DNA of 14,114 nucleotides from the NCBI GenBank assembly GCA_035437945.1, contig DAOMZG010000183.1:1-14114 (forward strand), in the 5' to 3' direction. A program made the position numbers and the translations under genes. This DNA comes from UBA9464 sp003445095 (GTDB lineage Bacteria; Verrucomicrobiota; Verrucomicrobiia; Limisphaerales; UBA9464). Under the pieces are notes generated by a model, which did not search any database, was not told the origin of the DNA, and saw only the letters and a list, made by a program, of their open reading frames with translations. Below, one piece after another: positions 8,091 to 14,114 of this stretch; the first letter of the stretch is position 1, and each line of letters begins with the position of its first letter.

Positions 8091-9050
8091 TCACTTCATC
8101 CGGTCGAAGTTCTTTTGGAGGATTTGCCAGTCGGCGAGGCCGGTCACCTTGGCACGATGGTCGGCGATCAACTTGGCTTCGTTGGCGTTCTTGGTGGGAC
8201 GCGGATTCTTGTAAAAGATCCCGAACTGGCCCGGCCACGGAACGTCGGCCAACTTGTAAGCCGCGTATTCGTCCGTCACATCGTGTTCTTTGGGCACGAG
8301 CTCGAACTTGCCACCTTTGCGTGGATTCGCGGCGTCGAACGCGCCTTCATAAAACTCAACGCACTCACTCAAGCACTCGATGAAGCTGAAACCATCGTGG
8401 TCCATGGCCGCTTCCATCATCTCCAACACGTGATTGGGATTCGTATGAGTCGTCCGCGCCACAAACGTAGCGCCAGCGGTGATGGCTTGCTTGAGTGGAT
8501 TGATCGGACGATCAGTCGATCCCCAAACATCGGTCTTGGACTTGAATCCAATCGGCGAGGTGGGCGACGTCTGCTTCTTGGTCAACCCATACACAAAATT
8601 GTCCATGACCACGTAGGTCATCTTGATGTTCTTCCGCGCGGTATGGGTGAAATGATTCCCGCCGATGGAGAACGCATCACCGTCGCCGCCGAAGACGAAC
8701 ACGTGCAAATCGGGCCGGCTGAGTGATACGCCACTCGCGAAGGGCAATGCCCGCCCATGAATGAAATGCGCACCGTGGGCTTGAACAAAGTACGGAAAGC
8801 GACTCGAGCATCCGATGCCCGCCACGGTGGTAATCTTCTCGTGCCAGATTTTGCGTCGTTCGATCAGCTTGAAGTAGAGCGCCAGAACCGAGAAATCGCC
8901 GCACCCAGGACACCAGGTAGGATGGTCGGCCGAAACCTCCTTCTTCGTGAGCGGTTTGCGGTCGCTGTCGGGCAACGGCGCGATCGCCACCGACGAAATT
9001 TGCCCGCCCGTTCGGGGCAAGACTGTGTTCGGAAATGAAAGGTTAGTCAT
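8091..9050 (-). CDS. korB: 2-oxoacid:ferredoxin oxidoreductase, beta subunit
   Basis: Beta subunit (319 residues) of a CoA-dependent 2-oxoacid:ferredoxin oxidoreductase, probably acting on 2-oxoglutarate: decarboxylation to succinyl-CoA with reduction of ferredoxin, in the cytoplasm. It should carry thiamine diphosphate and one 4Fe-4S cluster. Visible motifs are CPGCGD (47-52), GIGCSS (78-83), the TPP/Mg signature GGDGDAFSIGGNH (121-133), NFVYGLTKKQTSPTS (151-165) and LSEC (227-230). The likely cluster ligands are C47, C50, C81 and C230. The length is normal. It lies 40 bp after korA on the same strand, consistent with one transcript, and ends at a strong terminator. No clear Shine-Dalgarno precedes ATG 9050. 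Pyruvate or a branched 2-oxoacid cannot be excluded as substrate from sequence alone. Confidence 0.95.
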   Translation of the reverse strand: MTNLSFPNTVLPRTGGQISSVAIAPLPDSDRKPLTKKEVSADHPTWCPGCGDFSVLALYFKLIERRKIWHEKITTVAGIGCSSRFPYFVQAHGAHFIHGRALPFASGVSLSRPDLHVFVFGGDGDAFSIGGNHFTHTARKNIKMTYVVMDNFVYGLTKKQTSPTSPIGFKSKTDVWGSTDRPINPLKQAITAGATFVARTTHTNPNHVLEMMEAAMDHDGFSFIECLSECVEFYEGAFDAANPRKGGKFELVPKEHDVTDEYAAYKLADVPWPGQFGIFYKNPRPTKNANEAKLIADHRAKVTGLADWQILQKNFDRMK

Positions 9051-9090
9051 GGTTCAAGTCGTTCAACGTATGTCTAGATGGCCAATGCAC

Positions 9091-10920
9091 TCAGGCCTTT
9101 CCATTGCTCCCCCGCGTTCCCAGTGAGGCGTGGACCCGGTCCATGATTTCTTTCACTTTCCAAGTCAGCCCATCCACTTTGGTGATTCCGCGAATCTTGG
9201 GATCGCAGTATCTCGCGCGCAACACGGCCCCGAACTGTCCATAGCCATAGAGCCCCTCGTCGTTGAGCTCGACGACGAACACGTGGCGGAAGCCCTTAAA
9301 AATCTCGTCCAGCCCGTTGGGCAAGGGATTGATGTATTTGATGTGGAGACCTGAAACCGCGTCGCCCAGCGCTCGGAACCGGTCCACCGCCTCGCGCAAT
9401 GGTCCCGAAGTGCTGCCCCATCCCACGAGCAGAACTTGGCCTTCGTTCGGACCGTAGGTTTGCGGCACTGGAAGTTCTGCGGCCAACTTCTTGAGCTTGT
9501 TCCGGCGCTTCGCCGTCATCGACACGTGTAACTTGGGAGAGCCAGTCGGATGCCCGAGTTCGTCGTGCTCCAGGCCCGTCACCACCGGATACTTACCGCT
9601 GACAATCCGGGTCCCCGGCGGAACGTGGCGGGTCACCCCGTCAGCCGCTTGAAGGTCATACGGTTTGTGGTCGGCGACCGGCGAAAGGTCGGGAGTGATA
9701 TCCTGACAGACCGACTTCAAGTCGGGCTCGGAAAAGGCCTCAATGCGGGTCGCGATCCCTTGGTCCGTCAAGATGATCACCGGCGTGCTGTACTTGCGGG
9801 CGACATTGACTGCTTCGATCGCGGTGTAGAAGCAATCTTCGACTCCGCTCGGAGCGATGACTACCCGAGGACTATCTCCGTGCCCGCCGAAGCACGTAAT
9901 GTTGAGGTCCGATTGCTCGACGTTCGTGGGCATTCCTGTGGAGGGCCCGCCGCGCTGCACATCGACCACGATCAAGGGCATTTCCGCCATGATCGCCCAT
10001 CCGAGCGCTTCGGTTTTCAGGGAGATTCCGGGACCAGACGAACCCGTGACCGACACTCGGCCGCCATAGCTGCCGCCGAGTGCCATTGAGATCGAGGCAA
10101 TCTCATCTTCGCATTGAACAAAGGTACCCCCGTACTTCGGCAATTCTCGGCGAAGCAGCTCCATGATATCCGACCAAGGCGTAATGGGATATCCGGCCCC
10201 AAATCTGACGCCAGCCGCGATCAAGCCGTAGGCCAACGCTTCATTGCCGTTCATGACCACCTGGTGGTCGCCCTTCAGCTCGGCGTGTTGGAACTGGTAC
10301 GTACGAAGCAAGTCCTGCAACTGGTGGCTGTAGCCTGCCTCGAAGCAGGCGATGGCGTTCTGTAGCACCGTCGGGTCTTTCCCGCCGAACCGTTCATCGA
10401 TGAGTTTCTTGAGCTTGGGGACATCAAGGTCGTAAATGCGCGCAAGCAGGCCTAATGCAAAGATGTTCTTTCCCTTGTCCCGACCGGTACCGCCAATCGC
10501 CTCGACCGTCTTTCCGGATATCGCCACTCCTACGTGGCGATAGTTGTTCAAATGGTCCTCTTTGGGGGTGACGTGATCCGAGTCATAAAGGACGACTCCG
10601 CCCAATTTCAGCGAATAGATATGCTCATCGTAGCTGTGCTGATAGAAAGCCAGGAGCATATCCGCCTCGTCGCCGGGCGAGAGCACTTCGCCTGAGCCGA
10701 TTCGGACTTGGAAAATCGAAGGGCCGCCGGAGATCGTGGACGGAATCGTCATGAACGTCATGACCTCTTGTTCGCTTCGGCCGGCGAGGCGGGCCAAAAA
10801 CCCACCAATCGCTTGAATGCCGTCTTGGGAATTACCGGCGATCCGGATGACTGCTTCGCTGATCCGGGTCAGCTTCGTTTGGCTGGCGGCCGAAGCCGGA
10901 GCCTCTGCAACTGCGCTCAT
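9091..10920 (-). CDS. korA: 2-oxoacid:ferredoxin oxidoreductase, fused gamma-alpha subunit
   Basis: Alpha subunit (609 residues) with the gamma domain fused at its N terminus, as in two-subunit enzymes. Residues 20-205 form the gamma domain, opening with IAGNSQDGIQAIGG (27-40), a GDSGDG-type loop rather than the GxGGQG common in other families, then ISGGPSIFQVR (63-73). The pyrimidine-binding domain spans about 222-400, with YPITP (244-248), the conserved acidic QCEDEIAS (269-276), TGSSGPG (292-298) and RGGPSTGMPT (323-332). A C-terminal domain (490-600) completes the CoA-binding region. The frame is open to an ATG at 11046, but homology begins close to ATG 10920, which has GAAAGA six nt upstream. 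It is the first gene of korAB; no separate ferredoxin-like delta subunit is present, so soluble ferredoxin must be encoded elsewhere. Confidence 0.95.
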   Translation of the reverse strand: MSAVAEAPASAASQTKLTRISEAVIRIAGNSQDGIQAIGGFLARLAGRSEQEVMTFMTIPSTISGGPSIFQVRIGSGEVLSPGDEADMLLAFYQHSYDEHIYSLKLGGVVLYDSDHVTPKEDHLNNYRHVGVAISGKTVEAIGGTGRDKGKNIFALGLLARIYDLDVPKLKKLIDERFGGKDPTVLQNAIACFEAGYSHQLQDLLRTYQFQHAELKGDHQVVMNGNEALAYGLIAAGVRFGAGYPITPWSDIMELLRRELPKYGGTFVQCEDEIASISMALGGSYGGRVSVTGSSGPGISLKTEALGWAIMAEMPLIVVDVQRGGPSTGMPTNVEQSDLNITCFGGHGDSPRVVIAPSGVEDCFYTAIEAVNVARKYSTPVIILTDQGIATRIEAFSEPDLKSVCQDITPDLSPVADHKPYDLQAADGVTRHVPPGTRIVSGKYPVVTGLEHDELGHPTGSPKLHVSMTAKRRNKLKKLAAELPVPQTYGPNEGQVLLVGWGSTSGPLREAVDRFRALGDAVSGLHIKYINPLPNGLDEIFKGFRHVFVVELNDEGLYGYGQFGAVLRARYCDPKIRGITKVDGLTWKVKEIMDRVHASLGTRGSNGKA

Positions 10921-10926
10921 GAGTTG

Positions 10927-10932
10927 TCTTTC
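10927..10932 (-). promoter_or_regulatory. Ribosome binding site of korA
   Basis: GAAAGA on the minus strand is six nt before ATG 10920. It favours this start over the in-frame ATG at 11046, whose extra 42 residues show no resemblance to the family. Confidence 0.4.
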
Positions 10933-10981
10933 GGATGAAAAATTGCCGCGTGTTCGCTCCAGAAAACCCTGGACGGACACG

Positions 10982-11037
10982 CGGTTGCTTCGTTCGAGTT
11001 CCACCCTAGCGAGAGGCCGGGACCCGTCAAGCAACCG
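10982..11037 (-). promoter_or_regulatory. Inverted repeat and weak promoter upstream of korA
   Basis: CGGTTGCTT (10982-10990) and AAGCAACCG (11029-11037) are perfect 9-base inverted arms 38 nt apart. Between and over them lies a possible minus-strand promoter: TTGACG (11030-11025) and TAGGGT (11008-11003) with a 16-nt spacer, giving a leader of roughly 75 nt. The -10 match is poor. The arms could be an operator or a leader fold; neither is proven. Confidence 0.25.
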
Positions 11038-11147
11038 GGCCATCAATTTGGATCAGGTTTTCCTCGGGAGCGACCACCTGAATTCGGGGAGGGCACGCTG
11101 GGATTAACGATTCAACGCGTACACCGAAGCATTGGTGGATCCGGCAC

Positions 11148-13088
11148 TCAACGCGGCAGCGGAGTTTCCCAATCGGCGAGCGCGAAGGCCATGACCGCGA
11201 GCGCCGCCGTGCACCGGCCGAGATCAGCGGGAGCCACTTTGTCCACGGTGTCAGCTTCGGAGTGGTGGACCCACAGGTAGTTGTTCGGCTTCATCCGAAG
11301 CCCCAGCGCCGGCACGCCGCCTGCAATCAACGGCGTGAGGTCAGCGTCTTGACCACCCAACGTAAAGGCTCCGGCATCGAGGGTCTCCCCGAGAAACCCG
11401 AGAATCCCTCGAATAATTTCGCCGCCAGCGTCACTTCCAGTGAAGCCAAATCCCGCTGGAGGAAAAGTGCCATTGTCAGATTCGATTCCCGCAATGTGAC
11501 GACCAAGTTCTTCACGATGCGTTTCCCGATAAGCCTTGGCGCCGGCGAGTCCCGACTCTTCGTTCGTCCACATCACTAGACGGACTGTGCGACGCGGACG
11601 GAGCTGCAGTTGCTTCATCAACCGCACCGCTTCCCATGCCGCGATGCAACCGCCCGCATCATCTTGAGCCCCTTGTCCTACATCCCACGAATCAATATGC
11701 CCGCCGACCACAACGATTTGCTCGGGCGTCTCGCGGCCGGACCAATCGGCCACGATATTGCGAGACAGCGCCTCAGGGGCGTTCCGGCCAGACAACTTTA
11801 ACCAGAGCACCGGGGTCACACCCGCGGCCTGCCAGCGGGCGAGCAGTTCTACATCCTCTGGAGCCAAGGCCGCGTGGGGTAACTTCGGCAATGATCGGTC
11901 GTAATTCATCATCCCGGTGTGCGGGGTGCGTAGCGAAAATGGTGTCACACTCCGAATCAAGCTGGCGACGGCGCCCACCCTCGCGGCCTCAATAGCACCT
12001 TCCTTACGATAACGGACCGTCTCGCCGTAATTGGAAAAGGACTGGTTAAACACGACGATCCGGCCGCGGGCTTCGTCGCTGCGTTGGGTCAATTCCGCGA
12101 AGTTCGTCACGACCAGAACGGGTGCCGCGATTCCCTGCGCGGGCGTCGCCACGCTTCCACCGAGGCCCAATATCGAGAGGCGCTGAGAACGCGGCACTTG
12201 GACCTCACAGGCTTCATCGCCTCGTACCCAATGAGGAACCATCACCGGCTCACCGCGGACTTCGGAGAATCCGTCCGTCCGCAATTGTGTAAGAATCCAA
12301 TCGATCGCGCTTTCCAGGTTGGTCGAGCCGCTCGGACGACTTCCAAACGTATCACACAGTTGGACGAGTCGTGAATAGCCGACCGAAGAGTTGGTGGCGG
12401 CGGAGACAAGTTGTGCGAGACGTTCCCGCAGTTCGGCCGGAAGGGCCGCTCCAGGTTTGGCGGGCGCGGGCGTTGCGGGTTTCTTCGAGTCGAGCTGACG
12501 TCGGCGAATGTTCCGCAGTTCCGCGGTCGTGCTGTAGCTCGCGAAGCCAAACGGCTTCGAAAGTTCGATGTCGCCTGGTCGCAGAGAGATCTTTTTTTCC
12601 CGAATGTCGACGTTGATCACTGAGTCGTCGTCGATCCACACCGACAAATTCTCGGCCGTCACCTTCACCCGAATCCGATACCACCGTCCGGCTTCGAAGC
12701 GCCGGTGCTGGGTCGTCTCGTTGTGGGCGGCGTCGTTGCCGTCAAGCGACGAAATCCCAATCACGCTGCCGCCCCACCCTCCGACAATGAGCGTTGCGAA
12801 TGTGTCGTTTACTGGAAAGGTGAAGCCGCAAAAGAAGTCACTGCCCACGACTCGGCGAGCTTCGAGCTCCACTTCGTAGTCAATGCGCGGCGACGGGTTC
12901 GTGTAGTTAACGCCGGTGAGCAGACCCTGATTCAACACGATCGCCCCGTCTTCCACCTCGACCGCACCCGAGCCACCGAATTCGGCCTTGGTCCAGCCCT
13001 TGAGCGATTTCCCATCGAAAAGCGGCTGCCAATCTTGGGCCGCCAAACTGAGACCTAACCACAGACCCATCAGGGACGCACGAAGCAT
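11148..13088 (-). CDS. Exported DUF1080 - M28 zinc peptidase fusion (carboxypeptidase Q-like)
   Basis: A 646-residue exported protein. A short signal peptide (1-17, ending SLAA) is followed by a DUF1080 beta-sandwich at 19-197 (WQPLFDGKSLKGW at 20-32; RFEAGRWYRIRVKV), a fold called 3-keto-disaccharide hydrolase or LamG-like. After an Ala/Pro-rich linker (200-218) comes an M28 metallopeptidase resembling carboxypeptidase Q, with a protease-associated insert at about 285-435. The two-zinc site is complete: GGHIDSWDVG (462-471, H464), QDDAGG (475-480, D476), NEES (509-512, base E510 and ligand E511), ESDNG (536-540, D538) and HHSEADT (608-614). It should remove residues from peptides in the periplasm or outside. 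The start at 13088 opens the signal peptide; the Shine-Dalgarno is poor. The substrate of the DUF1080 half is unknown, and it may serve only for binding. Confidence 0.9.
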   Translation of the reverse strand: MLRASLMGLWLGLSLAAQDWQPLFDGKSLKGWTKAEFGGSGAVEVEDGAIVLNQGLLTGVNYTNPSPRIDYEVELEARRVVGSDFFCGFTFPVNDTFATLIVGGWGGSVIGISSLDGNDAAHNETTQHRRFEAGRWYRIRVKVTAENLSVWIDDDSVINVDIREKKISLRPGDIELSKPFGFASYSTTAELRNIRRRQLDSKKPATPAPAKPGAALPAELRERLAQLVSAATNSSVGYSRLVQLCDTFGSRPSGSTNLESAIDWILTQLRTDGFSEVRGEPVMVPHWVRGDEACEVQVPRSQRLSILGLGGSVATPAQGIAAPVLVVTNFAELTQRSDEARGRIVVFNQSFSNYGETVRYRKEGAIEAARVGAVASLIRSVTPFSLRTPHTGMMNYDRSLPKLPHAALAPEDVELLARWQAAGVTPVLWLKLSGRNAPEALSRNIVADWSGRETPEQIVVVGGHIDSWDVGQGAQDDAGGCIAAWEAVRLMKQLQLRPRRTVRLVMWTNEESGLAGAKAYRETHREELGRHIAGIESDNGTFPPAGFGFTGSDAGGEIIRGILGFLGETLDAGAFTLGGQDADLTPLIAGGVPALGLRMKPNNYLWVHHSEADTVDKVAPADLGRCTAALAVMAFALADWETPLPR

Positions 13089-13255
13089 GGCTCAAGCTTG
13101 CCCAGGACCGTTCTCGGAGGCGATCCACTTTTCGAAAGCCCCACCGAGCATCCAGAGAGCCGTCGGCCGACGGTAGTCGCCGCCGCAAATTTGACCTCGC
13201 GATCTCAGGGCAGAAATTGACAGAAGTCGTCGGAATGGCGAACGGTCTCCGTGTT

Positions 13256-13299
13256 TTGCATTTGCAACAGTTAGATTCGTTTATTCGAAACCGGTTCGA
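13256..13299. promoter_or_regulatory. Palindrome cluster in the M28/methyltransferase divergent region
   Basis: The 280-bp region 13089-13368 holds no gene I can support. It contains TTGCA-tt-TGCAA (13256-13267) and TCGAA-ACCGG-TTCGA (13285-13299, including the perfect palindrome AACCGGTT at 13289-13296). This stretch is also AT-richer than its surroundings, so promoters and an operator are plausible here. No pair of -35/-10 boxes is convincing. Confidence 0.22.
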
Positions 13300-13368
13300 C
13301 GACTCACCAATCATCGCTGCCCACCTCTAGAACGGATTCAGCCTGAACTTTATCTGTCCCCCTTAGCC

Positions 13369-13962
13369 ATGCCTGGAAAAACCGAGCCCCTGCGTCTCTT
13401 TCTGTCCGAACTGGCGAAGTATCCCCGACAAATGGGAACGGTGTGGCCCAGTTCCCCCGCCTTAGCCAGGGCGATGGCCCGGTGGCTTCCGGCCGCAAGC
13501 GACCAGTGGATTCTCGAACTCGGCCCCGGGACTGGAATCGTCACCGAACAGTTGTTGGCCGCTGGATTACCGGAACACCGCTTAGTGGCCGTGGAAAAGT
13601 CCCCGCGACTCGCCGGCTTCTTGCGGGATCGTTTTCCCCAAGCCTGCATCCTCTCCGGAGACGCACTTGAATTAGGAACGCTGCTCGAAGGCCGCAAAGT
13701 CGGCGCCGTTTTTTCCAGCTTGCCGCTTAAAGTCTTTTCCCCCGATCAGGTTCGCCGGCTGTCCCAGGAAATTCACCAGGCCTTGCTCCCGGATGGGCAT
13801 TGGGTGCAATACAGTTACCAATTGGTGAACGGTCACTCTCCCGCTGCCTCGTTCCATGCGGTCGATTCGTCGATCGTCTGGAAGAACCTCCCGCCCGCCA
13901 AAGTCAGCGTGTACCGGCCCCATCCTCACGGGCGATCAGGGCCGGTGCGTCATCAGGCCTAA
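13369..13962 (+). CDS. PmtA-like SAM-dependent methyltransferase (probable phospholipid N-methyltransferase)
   Basis: A 197-residue class I methyltransferase with the length and motif set of bacterial phospholipid N-methyltransferases (PmtA type), which are related to rRNA adenine dimethylases. The SAM-binding motif I is ELGPGTG (50-56), the acidic motif II is VEKS (75-78), GDAL (97-100) is motif III, and SSLPL (116-120) takes the place of the NLPY catalytic motif of rRNA dimethylases. WKNLPPAKV (171-179) near the end is typical of the PmtA group. The expected reaction is methylation of phosphatidylethanolamine, at the inner face of the membrane, toward mono-, di- or phosphatidylcholine. There is no membrane segment, as expected for this soluble-type enzyme. 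No Shine-Dalgarno precedes ATG 13369. It stands alone, divergent from the peptidase gene; a different small-molecule substrate remains possible. Confidence 0.82.
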   Translation: MPGKTEPLRLFLSELAKYPRQMGTVWPSSPALARAMARWLPAASDQWILELGPGTGIVTEQLLAAGLPEHRLVAVEKSPRLAGFLRDRFPQACILSGDALELGTLLEGRKVGAVFSSLPLKVFSPDQVRRLSQEIHQALLPDGHWVQYSYQLVNGHSPAASFHAVDSSIVWKNLPPAKVSVYRPHPHGRSGPVRHQA

Positions 13963-13989
13963 CGGATCGCTACGAAGCTGGTCGATCCG
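13963..13989 (+). repeat. Inverted repeat directly after the methyltransferase stop
   Basis: CGGATCG (13963-13969) begins at the base after the stop codon and pairs perfectly with CGATCCG (13983-13989) around a 13-nt loop. No T tract follows, so it is a weak terminator candidate at best; it might instead protect the 3' end. Confidence 0.3.
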
Positions 13990-14040
13990 TACCTTGGTGG
14001 CCCATCTAAAGCGGTAATCGGTCTTCAGATTCAGTTGCGA

Positions 14041-14075
14041 AGATCCTCCACTGCGGGATCCTCGGGAAAGGATCT
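14041..14075. repeat. Nested GATC-containing inverted repeat near the window end
   Basis: AGATCCT (14041-14047) and AGGATCT (14069-14075) are perfect inverted arms enclosing the palindrome GGATCC (14056-14061), so alternative pairings are possible. An ATG at 14085 follows, but only 10 codons remain in the window. A leader structure for a downstream gene is possible but unsupported. Confidence 0.2.
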
Positions 14076-14114
14076 CCACTTACCATGAACCATTCAAACG
14101 GTAGGGATGGCGCG

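Noticed and set aside
8115..8726. 203-codon open frame antisense to korB
   Set aside because: The opposite strand carries all KorB motifs, and the antisense product has no signal peptide or family resemblance.
10921..11046. N-terminal extension of korA to an ATG at 11046
   Set aside because: The 42 added residues do not look like the gamma domain, and the ATG at 10920 has a reasonable ribosome binding site.
13217..13222. Perfect TTGACA -35 box on the plus strand before the methyltransferase
   Set aside because: No acceptable -10 box lies 16-18 nt downstream; the sequence there is GC-rich.
13225..13304. AGTCGTCG / CGACGACT inverted arms 64 nt apart
   Set aside because: An 8-base inverted match at this distance is roughly expected by chance in a 280-bp region.
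14085..14114. Start of a possible gene (ATG AAC CAT) running off the window
   Set aside because: Only ten codons are visible, and the nearest AAGGA lies 12 nt away, too far for good support.

Overview
The window looks like chromosomal DNA of a GC-rich Verrucomicrobia/Planctomycetes-type bacterium. A member of the Verrucomicrobia close to Pedosphaera/Limisphaerales is my best guess. The basis is family content only: a Planctomycete-type cytochrome/DUF1549/DUF1553 protein, a DUF1080 domain, a secreted phosphoesterase ending in calcium-binding DxDGDG repeats plus a short beta-rich tail, and a two-subunit 2-oxoacid:ferredoxin oxidoreductase of the GDSGDG-like type seen in Bacteroidetes and relatives. 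No rRNA, tRNA, transposase, integrase, CRISPR array or phage gene is visible.

Layout. Positions 94-2196 (minus) encode an exported metallophosphoesterase. It is transcribed away from 2443-5970 (plus), a 1175-residue exported PSD1-type protein with two CxxCH motifs and an inserted discoidin-like domain. The two share a 246-bp divergent intergenic region. Next, 6148-7986 (plus) encodes an exported protein resembling DUF3352, apparently built from two repeated modules, with a hairpin directly against its start codon. It converges on a minus-strand block: korA (9091-10920) then korB (8091-9050), 40 bp apart and closed by a clear intrinsic terminator at 8036-8060. Upstream on the same strand, after a 227-bp gap, lies an exported DUF1080-M28 peptidase fusion (11148-13088). 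It is divergent from a PmtA-like SAM methyltransferase (13369-13962, plus) across 280 bp. The last 152 bp hold inverted repeats but no gene I can support.

How the genes fit together. korA and korB are the only obvious complex: they should oxidise 2-oxoglutarate (or a related 2-oxoacid) to the acyl-CoA while reducing ferredoxin. The four exported proteins fit an organism that degrades polymers in or beyond the periplasm, but nothing shows that they form one pathway. The methyltransferase probably acts on membrane phospholipid. Four of the seven genes (PSD1, DUF3352-like, M28, methyltransferase) have signal-peptide or in-frame evidence for the start but no good Shine-Dalgarno sequence.

I do not see a convincing new defence, mobile or biosynthetic system. 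The most unusual points are the DUF1080-M28 fusion, the leader ORF/hairpin before the 6148 gene, the internal duplication in that protein, and a PSD1 protein without its usual DUF1501 neighbour.
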